Origin: Acidobacteria bacterium AB60
GTDB lineage: Bacteria; Acidobacteriota; Terriglobia; Terriglobales; Acidobacteriaceae
Direction of reading: 5' to 3'
Assembly (NCBI GenBank): GCA_008682415.1
Contig: VANK01000006.1
Location: 62,001 to 126,000, forward strand
Length of the DNA stretch: 64,000 bases
The position numbers were made by a program, and so were the translations under genes. Under the pieces are notes generated by a model, which saw only the letters and a program-made list of their open reading frames with translations, searched no databases and had not been told where the DNA came from. This document shows positions 48,953 to 57,187 of this stretch, one piece after another. Positions within the stretch are counted from its first letter, which is position 1, and every line of letters starts with the position of its first letter.

Positions 48953-49308
48953 TTGTTTTCGAGTGTTATGCCTAAATTTGCTCCGCCGCCGACGAAACAG
49001 GAGCCGCAGGGCATGGCGTTAGACCAGCCATTGATGGTGCGGGGGTACGCGGGCACGATGAAGCGGAAGTCTTCGCTGAACTCAAAGGAAGATGGCCAGC
49101 CATCTCTCAGACGCCCCTCCGGCCGGAGATATTTCGCGGTGATATCGTCGGTGAGGTCTTCGATCTCGCGTTCGATGTGGGCGCGTTGTTCATAGAGCGC
49201 CTTGGCACGGGACCCCTCAGCGGGCGCGAGCTCGATCACCTTCGCGTTCTGCGCGACACCGGGCAGAGCGCAGCACATGGCCGCGAGAGCCAGAATAGCA
49301 ACTTTCAT
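48949..49308 (-). CDS. Small exported protein (119 aa)
   Basis: A clear Sec signal (MKVAILALAAMCCALPGVAQ) is followed by a helical region (SRAKALYEQRAHIEREIEDL) and a domain with a CGSC motif near the end (NAMPCGSCFVGGGANLG). No family is recognised. ATG 49308 has GGAGG upstream. One of several exported proteins encoded by this phage. Confidence 0.6.
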   Translation of the reverse strand: MKVAILALAAMCCALPGVAQNAKVIELAPAEGSRAKALYEQRAHIEREIEDLTDDITAKYLRPEGRLRDGWPSSFEFSEDFRFIVPAYPRTINGWSNAMPCGSCFVGGGANLGITLENK

Positions 49309-49323
49309 CGTTCCTCCAAAGGT

Positions 49324-49683
49324 TTACGGCTGAAGTGTCCCGAGATAAGCGTCCATGCCGCCGAACGCGGCCAGGTTCACGATGTCGAAAGCTCGTGCCA
49401 TCTTCGGGTGGTGACGTTTTAGCCGGCGCGAGATCACGACTTGCCCCGCGCTCATCAGAGTCTCGACGCCAACGAAGGCGGCGGGATTCTGGGAGATCGC
49501 GCGAGGGAACACGACTTCCCGACACGTGCCGGCCTCCATGCAGTGATGGATCAGCGCATAGTCTGCCTCGTGCGCGGCGAGAGTAGCCACGTACAGGCCG
49601 ACGTCGACAGTCGTTGTTCTCTCGCTGTTCTGTGCAAAGGCTGGGACGGCTAACGCCAGCAGAACAAGTGCAAGTGCTCGCAT
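49324..49683 (-). CDS. Small exported protein (119 aa), second
   Basis: Sec signal MRALALVLLALAVPAFAQ, then ATLAAHEADYALIHHCMEAG with a Cys pair and a possible second hydrophobic helix (FDIVNLAAFGGMDAYLG). It may be periplasmic or tethered to the inner membrane. It overlaps the upstream gene by one base. No family is recognised. Confidence 0.6.
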   Translation of the reverse strand: MRALALVLLALAVPAFAQNSERTTTVDVGLYVATLAAHEADYALIHHCMEAGTCREVVFPRAISQNPAAFVGVETLMSAGQVVISRRLKRHHPKMARAFDIVNLAAFGGMDAYLGTLQP

Positions 49684-49931
49684 CAGGCCTCCAGTGGCTT
49701 GGTCTGCCGGTCACAGGCCTCGGCGAAGTGCCAGTCGGTCAGCGTCTTGTCGTCCATTGCGCTGTACTGGCCGGGAGTGAGGATGCAGGATGCCTTGCCG
49801 TCCCGATAGTCGTGCGTCATTTCGTAGCACTTCCCGCACCGGGGCAGGCTGATAAGCGCCCGTCCGGGAAACGACGGTACCGTGTCGAAGGCCTGAATGG
49901 TCGTCTTGGGCAACTGGGGGAGATCGAGCAC
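49683..49931 (-). CDS. Small cysteine-containing phage protein (82 aa)
   Basis: From GTG 49931 with GGAG upstream it reads VLDLPQLPKTTIQAFDTVPS, then CGKCYEMTHDYRDGKASC and ACDRQTKPLEA, so it may bind zinc. Longer upstream sequence in this frame overlaps the DUF4054 gene and looks untranslated. Confidence 0.5.
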   Translation of the reverse strand: MLDLPQLPKTTIQAFDTVPSFPGRALISLPRCGKCYEMTHDYRDGKASCILTPGQYSAMDDKTLTDWHFAEACDRQTKPLEA

Positions 49932-49942
49932 GGCGGAGTCTC

Positions 49943-50455
49943 CTATCGGATGTAGATCATGCCGGCGCCGACGACCTGCGCCATCGTTGCGAGTTGCGTT
50001 CCGAACGTGGTCTTGGTCCACGCGCCCCAGGACTCAAGACCGGTGATGGTCTGAGCGGAGAAACTGACCGGGCCTGCGGACTGGGAGATGATGATGCCGG
50101 TCTCAAGCCCCTTGGCCGCGACTGCGCCGAGCGGGGTCGAGGCGTCGCCTGCCGACTGCGCGTACAGCGTCAGAAAGTGAGCCACGTAGAGCGCCATCGC
50201 GATCGGCCACTGCTCGCGCCAGCGCGAACTCATCAGTGACGCCGTCGCGACATTGATGTACGCCTGAATGACCGCCTGCGGGACGTTCGTGAACTGCGGG
50301 TAGAACGTGAGGAGGTCGGTCACCGCGTAAGCGGGGTTCCCCGGCTGCGTAGCTCCCGAGGCGAGGCAAAGATTGGGACCAGCGGCAATGTCATAGCCGA
50401 ATCCACCGAAAATGTCCATAAAGAACAGGTCGATGCCTTCGCCCGGGTATCCCAT
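49943..50455 (-). CDS. DUF4054-family head-tail connector protein (copy 1)
   Basis: A 170-residue protein just downstream of capsid genes. TDLLTFYPQFTNVPQAVIQA, QWPIAMALYVAHFLTLYAQS, IIISQSAGPVSFSAQTITGL and WTKTTFGTQLATMAQVVGAG follow the DUF4054 pattern, shared with the protein encoded at 44520-45002. Having two is unusual; they may be two successive connector rings or a duplication. The first 40 residues form a separate N-terminal extension. Confidence 0.75.
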   Translation of the reverse strand: MGYPGEGIDLFFMDIFGGFGYDIAAGPNLCLASGATQPGNPAYAVTDLLTFYPQFTNVPQAVIQAYINVATASLMSSRWREQWPIAMALYVAHFLTLYAQSAGDASTPLGAVAAKGLETGIIISQSAGPVSFSAQTITGLESWGAWTKTTFGTQLATMAQVVGAGMIYIR

Positions 50456-50695
50456 TTAGCCTCTCCGCTTCCTGCTTGTTTTTGGTTCTTCGATACCCTG
50501 ATCTGCGGGTTCATCCGCAGGCTGATCGTTAGCGGTTGACACAACGGTGATCCATCCCGACTGCTTGGCGGCCTCAAAGTGAGGATGCGACAGCAGGTCA
50601 TAGGGAAGGGCCTGCGGCTCTCCGGAGGGGAAGATAGTGATCTCCCCCTCCGAGGTCCGCACCGTCATCTTCTGGCGTGCAATGACAACGGCCAT
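50456..50695 (-). CDS. Small capsid-associated protein (79 aa)
   Basis: From ATG 50695 (MAVVIARQKMTVRTSEGEIT) it has a beta-rich N-terminal half and a lysine/arginine C-terminus (EEPKTSRKRRG). It lies between the capsid and connector genes. Proteins in this place are often head-decoration or joining factors. The upstream part of the longer frame overlaps the capsid gene and is excluded. Confidence 0.5.
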   Translation of the reverse strand: MAVVIARQKMTVRTSEGEITIFPSGEPQALPYDLLSHPHFEAAKQSGWITVVSTANDQPADEPADQGIEEPKTSRKRRG

Positions 50696-50708
50696 GCTTT
50701 TCGGCTCC

Positions 50709-51806
50709 CTATATCTGGTCGTAGTAGAGCGCCGTGGTGGGAGCAAGGAACTTGACGATGCCGGTGTTGCCGACATAGGTCGCCACGAACGCGCCGTCCT
50801 GGAGGGACAGGGGTCCGCCGACACGCTGCAGGTCCTGCAGGATGCCGAAGTTCACGTACTCGTCGTCGAAGCGGTACGCCATGATGCGGCGCGTGTTGCC
50901 CGCGCCGGCCGTCTCCAGCCAGTTGGGCACCGCGAGAAACTCCGGCTTCACGCCAAAGGCTCGGCCGTAGTAGTTCTCCTCGATGTACTTGAGCACGTTC
51001 TCGTACACCGAAACCTGCGGGGTGCCGGCGACGTTCAGGTACATCGGCTGCAGCAGGCGGTCCCACGCGGTGGCGGGAATCAGGAAGCGGTTCGGGATGG
51101 CGCGGGTGTCGTATCCGTTGGCCGCCCAGACCGCCTTTGCCATCGAGTTGACGTCGTTGACCAGGTCGATGGGGTTCTTGGTGTTCCAGCTGGGCGAGGG
51201 CGTTCCCTGCGTCCCGTTGGGGGCAGCCTGGGCGGTCACCAGGGTGCTGTTGACGAGGCCAGTCTGACCGGACTTCTGGTTCAGCGGTCCAAGGTACACA
51301 CGCTGATCCATCGTCTTGTTCCACGTCAAGCGGATGAACTTGTCGAGGATGTCGTTCGGGCTCTTGTTCGCCTGCGCCAGCTTGAGCGACTCGATCAGCG
51401 GGATGCGAACGCTGCGCTGCCACGCGAACGTGGGGTACACGTCCTGGCTGCGCTGGAAGTTCACAACACCGATGTCGTTCGCGCCCGTGCCGGTGCCGTC
51501 TACGTTGGTGTCGCCGCCCGCCACGAACTCGGCGGTTTCGGTATCGACCCATCCGCCGCCGTTGGTCAGCGGTACGGCCTGGAACCAGGTGTGGCCTTCC
51601 ATCGGCATGTGCAGCCGGGTATCGGCCTTGTTGAGTTCCGACTGAAGGAAGATCGAGCCAGTCGAAACGGCGTCAGCCGCGCCCATATCGACGTCGCGGC
51701 GGCTGCGCAGAGCAGCGATGGCGCGGCGATAGGACGAGCTACGGAGTGCGGCCTCCAGCGCCGGATCCTGGCGCAGTTGGCGGGGTGCAGGGATGTATTT
51801 CGACAT
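50709..51806 (-). CDS. Major capsid protein (DUF2184 family)
   Basis: A 365-residue protein matching DUF2184 capsids: VSTGSIFLQSELNKADTRLH, YPTFAWQRSVRIPLIESLKL, RVYLGPLNQKSGQTGLVNST, PATAWDRLLQPMYLNVAGTP and the end VGNTGIVKFLAPTTALYYDQ. It should have the HK97 fold and assemble the icosahedral head. It is placed after the cement protein gene. Confidence 0.9.
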   Translation of the reverse strand: MSKYIPAPRQLRQDPALEAALRSSSYRRAIAALRSRRDVDMGAADAVSTGSIFLQSELNKADTRLHMPMEGHTWFQAVPLTNGGGWVDTETAEFVAGGDTNVDGTGTGANDIGVVNFQRSQDVYPTFAWQRSVRIPLIESLKLAQANKSPNDILDKFIRLTWNKTMDQRVYLGPLNQKSGQTGLVNSTLVTAQAAPNGTQGTPSPSWNTKNPIDLVNDVNSMAKAVWAANGYDTRAIPNRFLIPATAWDRLLQPMYLNVAGTPQVSVYENVLKYIEENYYGRAFGVKPEFLAVPNWLETAGAGNTRRIMAYRFDDEYVNFGILQDLQRVGGPLSLQDGAFVATYVGNTGIVKFLAPTTALYYDQI

Positions 51807-51810
51807 GGGC

Positions 51811-52599
51811 TTAGGCCACCTTCCGTTCGAGAATCGTGACCTGTGCAGCCGACTTGCCCGTGTTGGGGTCGGTGGAGATCACGCCGGTCTTGAAGACGAT
51901 GTTCTGCAGCTGGACGCTGTTGGCGAACGTCACAGCGGTTCCCGAGAGGGCCGCGGTGGTGTTCTGCGAGAGCGTCACGGAGGTTCCCGAGACAGCCGCA
52001 ACCGTGGTGTTGGGAGCGATGCCCGCGCCTGTGACAGCCTGGCCGACCTGGATGCCGGTGCCCGACGCTACGGTCAGAGCCGTGGATCCGGACGATGCGG
52101 TGCCGGTGGTGGCAACCTGATCGGAGGTGGACTCCAGGCCGCCCAGCACACCGGCCGGGATAGAGCCATTGGCCACGAGGCGCATGTACACGGGGGTGCC
52201 CGCGTTGGCCGCGCCGCCATTGTTGATCTGCGCCGAGATGGTGCCGCGCGTCAGGCCGTTGACCATCATACCCGGCGCATAGTACCCGGCCGGCATATTG
52301 GTCCCGCCGTTCAGCGGGTAGTAGCCGTTGGTCTCAACCGCATCTTTGGCGATGCCAATCGGGCAGCTGGGCGTTCCGTTCAGGAGCGCGAGCAGCGCCG
52401 CCACACTGTTCGAGGCGATATACTGCTTCACGCTCGAATAGGTGTTGTTGGCGTTCAGAACGAAGGTCTCGCCGAAAGCGAGGTTGTTGGTGTCGGTCGG
52501 GTTGACCTGGCGCGGCGAGATCAACGGGAAGTCCGTCTGGGAGATCGTGCCGATGGGGCCGAGCACCAGACCAGTTACGGGAATGACAGAGCGAGGCAT
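51811..52599 (-). CDS. Head cement/decoration protein (Gp24-like)
   Basis: A 262-residue beta-rich protein with FGETFVLNANNTYSSVKQYI, GYYAPGMMVNGLTRGTISAQ and GTPVYMRLVANGSIPAGVLG, the pattern of structural cement proteins that stabilise capsids. An internal Ser/Thr/Gly-rich insertion (TASSGSTALTVASGTGIQVG; VAAVSGTSVTLSQNTTAALS) looks like an immunoglobulin-like repeat pair. Confidence 0.75.
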   Translation of the reverse strand: MPRSVIPVTGLVLGPIGTISQTDFPLISPRQVNPTDTNNLAFGETFVLNANNTYSSVKQYIASNSVAALLALLNGTPSCPIGIAKDAVETNGYYPLNGGTNMPAGYYAPGMMVNGLTRGTISAQINNGGAANAGTPVYMRLVANGSIPAGVLGGLESTSDQVATTGTASSGSTALTVASGTGIQVGQAVTGAGIAPNTTVAAVSGTSVTLSQNTTAALSGTAVTFANSVQLQNIVFKTGVISTDPNTGKSAAQVTILERKVA

Positions 52600-52602
52600 G
52601 GG

Positions 52603-53937
52603 TTATCGTGCTCCCTTCGACTTGAGGTAGTCGTTGTAGACGGCGAGATTCTCCGCATACGGATTGGCGTTGTTGAAGAATTTCCACATCGGAACTTCGG
52701 GCTCGGCATCGGCAACGCCCGATCCGATCTCGACCAGAGCGACGAACGGGTCGTCGATTGCGCCGTCCTTGACGCCATCGCGCACCTTGCGCATCGATTC
52801 GGTCAGCCCGTTGTAGGCCTTGATCGCCTCCGGGTTCTTCGAGCGGGCGATGGCGGTGCGGATCGCATCGCATTCGAGCGCGGCGATGGCGTCACCTACC
52901 GAGAACTCCGATTGGCGGGCGCGCTCGGGAGCGAGGATCACGGCCGCAGCGTCACCGGTGCCTTCCTCTTCCTCCTCCTCGTCTTCGTCCTTCTCGCCGT
53001 CCTCGTCCTTGTCGGCGTCCTTCGCAGCCTTGTCAGCGGCGGCCTTCTTTTCGGCCTCCTCTTTCTCGGCAGCGTCCTTGGCGGATTTGTCGGCAGCGGC
53101 TTTCTTCTCCGCCTCTTCCTTCTCCGCGGCATCCTTGGCGCCCTTGCAGTCCTTGCAGTCGCAGCCGGACTCGTGCTCAGCGTCGCCCGCGCCTTCCTTC
53201 TTCATTTCTTCGAGCGCGTCGGCGACTTCCTCGGGCTTGGCATCTTTCGCCCAATTCTGGAAGCCGATAGCCCGGATAAGAGAGCTGAATCTCATGCTCC
53301 GTTTCCTTTCGGGTGGGTTGGTGGTGGATGGTGAAACTTCGGGTGGGGCTGCATCGCCGATTGCGATCTCGCTTCCGGCGCGGCCGCGCGGAACCACGGC
53401 GACGTGATTCCCGCGAATTTGGGTCATGATCAGACGCCCGGCTGCATCTTTGGCCAAGATGAACTTGTATCCGCAGGAGACCTCGCGGATACCGCCTTCG
53501 ATCTTGAGATTTAGCTCGGGATTCTTGACGTGCAGGTCGGCGAGCAGGGTCGTTTCGCCGGCAAACTCGCCCTCAGCGAGCGGCGCGCCGACGCGCACAT
53601 TTTGCATGTGCCCCTGGCTCACCCCCTCCAATTCATCGAGTGCATCGACCAGGCTCTTGCCGGACGGATGCAGATCGAGGACAGACTTGCCCTCAAAGGA
53701 GGCCAGCGTCTCGGGCGCCGTTACCTCTTCGATGGGGCGAAAGACTTCGTACAGCATGTCGTCTTCGAGGCCCCAGCTGGGGTCGTAGCCGGTGTTGCGC
53801 TTGAGTTCCCGGCCCTTGTAGATCTGGCTGCCCGAACGGGCTACTGGAACGCTTAGATATATGCGGTAGCCTTCGTCGGTCTGCGCCCAGGTTTGTTTGT
53901 CGGGTACCGGCGAAGCATAGTAGGCGAGTTGTGCCAT
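52603..53937 (-). CDS. DUF2213 prohead protease with fused scaffold
   Basis: A 444-residue protein. Residues 1-200 are the DUF2213 protease-like domain (YRIYLSVPVARSGSQIYKGR, VLDLHPSGKSLVDALDELEG, NHVAVVPRGRAGSEIAIGDA). A charged coiled scaffold follows with a CDCKDCKG pair and two near-identical 19-residue repeats (AAEKEEAEKKAAADK), then an acidic run of Glu/Asp. The C-terminal domain ends FFNNANPYAENLAVYNDYLK. It would guide capsid assembly and then be cleaved. Confidence 0.8.
   Translation of the reverse strand: MAQLAYYASPVPDKQTWAQTDEGYRIYLSVPVARSGSQIYKGRELKRNTGYDPSWGLEDDMLYEVFRPIEEVTAPETLASFEGKSVLDLHPSGKSLVDALDELEGVSQGHMQNVRVGAPLAEGEFAGETTLLADLHVKNPELNLKIEGGIREVSCGYKFILAKDAAGRLIMTQIRGNHVAVVPRGRAGSEIAIGDAAPPEVSPSTTNPPERKRSMRFSSLIRAIGFQNWAKDAKPEEVADALEEMKKEGAGDAEHESGCDCKDCKGAKDAAEKEEAEKKAAADKSAKDAAEKEEAEKKAAADKAAKDADKDEDGEKDEDEEEEEEGTGDAAAVILAPERARQSEFSVGDAIAALECDAIRTAIARSKNPEAIKAYNGLTESMRKVRDGVKDGAIDDPFVALVEIGSGVADAEPEVPMWKFFNNANPYAENLAVYNDYLKSKGAR
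52980..53135. repeat. In-frame tandem repeat in the scaffold region
   Basis: Two 57-base units encode Ala/Lys/Glu-rich heptads (KDAAEKEEAEKKAAADK) in tandem, followed leftward by an Asp/Glu-coding run. Synonymous differences between the units suggest the duplication is old and maintained. Confidence 0.55.
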
Positions 53938-53947
53938 GGCGTCTCCG

Positions 53948-54244
53948 CTAGTAGGTGGGGGCGACTTGTTCGATCCACGCGACTTTCTGACCGGTTGCGG
54001 CGGCGACCGCGTAGATGGCTACGGCGCGCAACGGGAGCGGCACGCTGGCTCCCGGTTCGAGCGGATAACCGGTTGCGGTGGTGACGCCAGATCCTCCGAC
54101 ATAGATCGTCTGAGTGTTGGTGGCAGGGGCCTTCACTATGGCCTGAGATCCTGCCGAGGTTCCGGTCAGCGCGGTTGCGGTGGTGCCAACCGAGGCTTGG
54201 CCAGTCGACACGCTCGCAGCGGTGCCGGTGGTGGTAATGGACAT
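53948..54244 (-). CDS. Small beta-rich phage protein (98 aa)
   Basis: From ATG 54244 (MSITTTGTAASVSTGQASVG) it is rich in Thr, Ala and Gly with strand-like repeats (VGGSGVTTATGYPLEPGASV). The pattern is like small head-decoration or fibritin-type proteins. It lies between the portal and protease genes. The longer frame upstream overlaps a 38-residue gene in another frame and is not used. Confidence 0.55.
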   Translation of the reverse strand: MSITTTGTAASVSTGQASVGTTATALTGTSAGSQAIVKAPATNTQTIYVGGSGVTTATGYPLEPGASVPLPLRAVAIYAVAAATGQKVAWIEQVAPTY

Positions 54245-54257
54245 CGGTTGTCTCCTG

Positions 54258-54374
54258 CTACTTTTTGGGTGGAGGCGGAGGCGTCGCTGCGGCGGGCTGC
54301 TTCTTGGCAGCCTCTTCTGCGGCGATCTTGGCGAGGTAACGGCGTCGAGCAATAGCCCAGTTTGCGTCACCCAT
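54258..54374 (-). CDS. Tiny protein between portal and decoration genes (38 aa)
   Basis: It reads MGDANWAIARRRYLAKIAAE and ends in an Ala/Pro/Lys tail (ATPPPPPKK). The start is 3 bases after the portal stop with GGAGAC upstream. Similar tiny proteins occur at this place in related phages; the function is unknown. Confidence 0.55.
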   Translation of the reverse strand: MGDANWAIARRRYLAKIAAEEAAKKQPAAATPPPPPKK

Positions 54375-54377
54375 TGG

Positions 54378-56489
54378 TCAGTCTCCGTAGGCTTGCGCCG
54401 CGCTGTAGAGGGCTTCGAAGCCGCGCCCTGTGCGTTCCTTCTTGCCCTGTCGCCACGTCTCGACGGTTGCGACCTTGCCGGCGTCGAAGTGAACGCGCAC
54501 GATGGTGTCGGGGCGCTTCACGTCGCCGCGGTAGTACTGGACGGTCGTGTTGCTCTCCTCGCGAGCGCCAAAGCTGCGATACTCCATCAGCTTGTCGGCT
54601 TCCTCGCGAGTGCCCTCCGCGTCGCGCGACGGCACCGCGTCCACCGCACCGCACGGTCGCCAGATGGCAGGCTTGGTGAGGTCGGCGCTGTGCATCCAGT
54701 TCATGAAGTTGAGGAGCGACATCTCGAGCATTGCGCCGAAAGTCTTGCTGCTCAGGTGATGGCCGGCGCGATACGCCATCCTTGCATCGGTCGCGTCTTT
54801 GTAGCCGAGCATGACCTTGTGTTCGTCGAACGCGCTGCCATCAAGCGTCAGCTGGTCGACGACGTAGACCATGTAGCTCTCGCGGTTCGGCCCCACGTAG
54901 CAGTCGAGTTCGTCACCATCCGCGCCCGTGACGCCCTTGATGTAGCCGTAATCGGCAGGCATGACGACGCTCCAGCCCTTTCCGTTGCGCGTCATCCCCT
55001 TCGGCGACTCGATGGCAATGTCGAGCCCGTGCAGGTCAAACTCCTCAAGAGGAACGGAGTCCTTCGCGCCGCCATCGTCGTCCTCTTCCATGCCCGGCGT
55101 GGCCGAGTCACCCAGCGCGAGTTCCGAGGAGTATTGGTCGGGAACGCGCTGGATATCTTCGGCCTTGATCTGGAAAAGTCCATGCATCTCGCCGGCGCGT
55201 CCCAGGGTCTCCACCGCCTGCCGTTTCGTCAGAAGATCAGACTCGAATGCATCCTTAACCGCCTGCGTCGTCTTCTGAGCAAGGTCGGCGCGCTCGTCAT
55301 CCGTCACGGACCGCATCGACGGGAAGGCATAGTCGAGGTCCTCGGGAACCTCCCCGAAGGTGGACATGCAGATGATCGGAATCAGCTTGTCGAAGTTCGG
55401 CCGGTCCTCGCGTTTGCGCTTGGTGTCAACCGAGTCGTACCAGGTCTGAAGATCGCCCTCGCCGCTCTGCCCGAGGCCGGTATTGGTCTGCCCAAAGAGG
55501 CGCGACATGGGGCAACCGGCGGCGCCGCACAACTGGGTCATGTACATCCGCCCGATGTCCGCGAGACCCCCAAAGCTATACGACATGGGGAATATCTCGG
55601 AGTCCTTGCCCAGGGCGAGGAGGCCGTTCGTCCCAATCGATTCCGAGACCGCCTGCATGCGGAGCAGGTAGTCGTTGTACTGGGTCTGCGTAACGCCGGT
55701 GCCGGCCAGCATCTGCGCCATCATCGGCTCTTTCATGGCGATGACGTGGGCGCGGGCGATGAGGTCAGTGACCCCGGCCAGCATGTAGTCGTACCGCTTC
55801 ATGTCCTCGTACACGCACTCGAGTTCGGACATGCCCCAGTAGGTCTGGATCTGCTTCTCAAACAGAGGCAGGTCCCGGCCGATGAAGCGAATCGCGCGCG
55901 AGTGATGGACGCGGAAGGTCTGGCCTACCTCGGTAGTTACCTCGTAGTACTCCGGTAACCCGTACTCCGCGGGGTTCTCTATGTCTGAGACCAATTCATT
56001 TGAGGGGCAGACCCCCGACCAGCGGTCAACAATGATCAGTCCGCGGTAGCTGGCCGGCTGCACGTCGTCCAAGCGCAGAGGCTGTGACAGGTCGCGGTGA
56101 CGCTTGCCGGCGAGCGCGATGATGCCGATGGCGCCGCCGAACAGCCGCCCCCACTTGCGCCCCTCGATGTACTTTTGCAGGGTGTGCGTGCTCGCCAAAA
56201 CCCGGCGAAACTCGGCCACATCCTCTGGCTTGAGATTGCATTCGAGCGTCGGGAAGTCTTTGAGCGCGTCCTCGACAAATGAGTCGATAATCGCCCTGGC
56301 AATCCACGATCCCCGGTAGATGTTCAGCAGTTCGAGGTAGTTGAGCGAGATGCGAACCGGTACGTACACGCCGCCGTTGGCCGCCGAGGTTGACCCGAAC
56401 CCTATGTTTGCCTTGGGGTTGGCATACATGTCGGCTGCCCCGTTCGCCTGCTCGATCCGTCTGCGTGAAGCTGCCAGCCGCTTGCTCAT
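54378..56489 (-). CDS. Portal protein (DUF1073) with C-terminal pyrophosphatase-like domain
   Basis: A 703-residue protein. Residues 1-440 form a DUF1073-type portal (IYRGSWIARAIIDSFVEDAL, TYWGMSELECVYEDMKRYDY, GCPMSRLFGQTNTGLGQSGE). After a linker, residues about 495-620 match an inorganic-pyrophosphatase-like phage domain (IAIESPKGMTRNGKGWSVVM, DYGYIKGVTGADGDELDCYV). The last 75 residues (TVQYYRGDVKRPDTIVRVHF) form a separate small domain. It is the head vertex through which DNA is packaged. ATG 56489 is preferred over TTG 56507. Confidence 0.85.
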   Translation of the reverse strand: MSKRLAASRRRIEQANGAADMYANPKANIGFGSTSAANGGVYVPVRISLNYLELLNIYRGSWIARAIIDSFVEDALKDFPTLECNLKPEDVAEFRRVLASTHTLQKYIEGRKWGRLFGGAIGIIALAGKRHRDLSQPLRLDDVQPASYRGLIIVDRWSGVCPSNELVSDIENPAEYGLPEYYEVTTEVGQTFRVHHSRAIRFIGRDLPLFEKQIQTYWGMSELECVYEDMKRYDYMLAGVTDLIARAHVIAMKEPMMAQMLAGTGVTQTQYNDYLLRMQAVSESIGTNGLLALGKDSEIFPMSYSFGGLADIGRMYMTQLCGAAGCPMSRLFGQTNTGLGQSGEGDLQTWYDSVDTKRKREDRPNFDKLIPIICMSTFGEVPEDLDYAFPSMRSVTDDERADLAQKTTQAVKDAFESDLLTKRQAVETLGRAGEMHGLFQIKAEDIQRVPDQYSSELALGDSATPGMEEDDDGGAKDSVPLEEFDLHGLDIAIESPKGMTRNGKGWSVVMPADYGYIKGVTGADGDELDCYVGPNRESYMVYVVDQLTLDGSAFDEHKVMLGYKDATDARMAYRAGHHLSSKTFGAMLEMSLLNFMNWMHSADLTKPAIWRPCGAVDAVPSRDAEGTREEADKLMEYRSFGAREESNTTVQYYRGDVKRPDTIVRVHFDAGKVATVETWRQGKKERTGRGFEALYSAAQAYGD

Positions 56490-56547
56490 TGGGGTCCGCG
56501 TCTCCAAAAAAGGCCCGGCCTGAGCGGCTTCGGGGTAAACTCATTGC

Positions 56548-56763
56548 ATGCGCTTTGATGAACGGACAGGCCTCGCCCAAGTCGGCGACACTGCGATCCA
56601 TCTGGAATTGCTGCGCAGGCTTGCCGATCCCGACAAGCGCGTTCTCTGGCGCTTCGAGATCGTCGAGGGGGTTCTGATCGCGCGGTGCTACACCGAAGAT
56701 CAGGTCATCTGGACGGGCGACGGGACGGCAGCAGCCGAGATCATCCTAGGGTCGAAGACGTAG
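56548..56763 (+). CDS. Small plus-strand protein near the portal gene (71 aa)
   Basis: It reads MRFDERTGLAQVGDTAIHLE and then FEIVEGVLIARCYTEDQVIW, a compact beta-rich pattern. It occupies a gap between minus-strand genes on the opposite strand and overlaps the next minus gene by 23 bases at its 3' end. Such plus-strand islands in late operons are typical of morons. No family is recognised. Confidence 0.5.
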   Translation: MRFDERTGLAQVGDTAIHLELLRRLADPDKRVLWRFEIVEGVLIARCYTEDQVIWTGDGTAAAEIILGSKT

Positions 56764-57187
56764 GCTCGTCGTACCCCTTCCATTGCCACTCCCGCACTGC
56801 CCAGGCCAAGAAGTCTCCAGCCAGATCATCGTCAATCGAGATCGCGGTATCGCGTTCGCCGGACGACTTCACGGACCAGAATGCGAACGGGTAATAGGCG
56901 CGGAAGTAGCTCTCGCCACTCTTCATGGTCAGACTGAGATATCCACCCATGAAGATGTCGTTCTCTTTAGGCTGTTCCGTGATTTTCTCGACGCCGAACC
57001 ACGCGCGGGGCATATTGAGCCCGTCGGTGATGTAGTAGAGCTTGCGATCCGCCGAGTAGATGATATTCAGCGTGTCGCGGACGTTCTTCTCCAACACCTT
57101 GCGCTTCTGCGCTTCCAGCTGCTCGATCTCCTGCTTGAGGCTGGCGATCCGCGCGTCGATGACCCTCACGTTGTCCGGTGTGCTCAT
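56741..57187 (-). CDS. Phage protein with N-terminal coiled coil (148 aa)
   Basis: From ATG 57187, overlapping the head-morphogenesis stop by 4 bases, an N-terminal coiled coil (ARIASLKQEIEQLEAQKRKV) leads into an alpha/beta domain (YYITDGLNMPRAWFGVEKIT, YFRAYYPFAFWSVKSSGERD). No family is recognised; gene order suggests a head-associated accessory protein. Confidence 0.55.
   Translation of the reverse strand: MSTPDNVRVIDARIASLKQEIEQLEAQKRKVLEKNVRDTLNIIYSADRKLYYITDGLNMPRAWFGVEKITEQPKENDIFMGGYLSLTMKSGESYFRAYYPFAFWSVKSSGERDTAISIDDDLAGDFLAWAVREWQWKGYDEPTSSTLG

Noticed and set aside
51793..53334. Long plus-strand frame (513 codons) opposite cement and protease genes
   Set aside because: Antisense shadow. 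Its hydrophobic end is the complement of the Lys/Glu repeat in the scaffold.
54180..55958. Long plus-strand frame (592 codons) opposite the portal gene
   Set aside because: Antisense shadow of the portal frame; composition is not protein-like and the portal is unambiguous.
54378..56489. Reading the DUF1073 protein as an anti-CBASS Acb1 nuclease, attractive because a CBASS operon is nearby
   Set aside because: The gene is in the portal position with portal-type sequence and size. The shared family label does not imply the small Acb1 phosphodiesterase, and the expected pair of HxT motifs was not seen.
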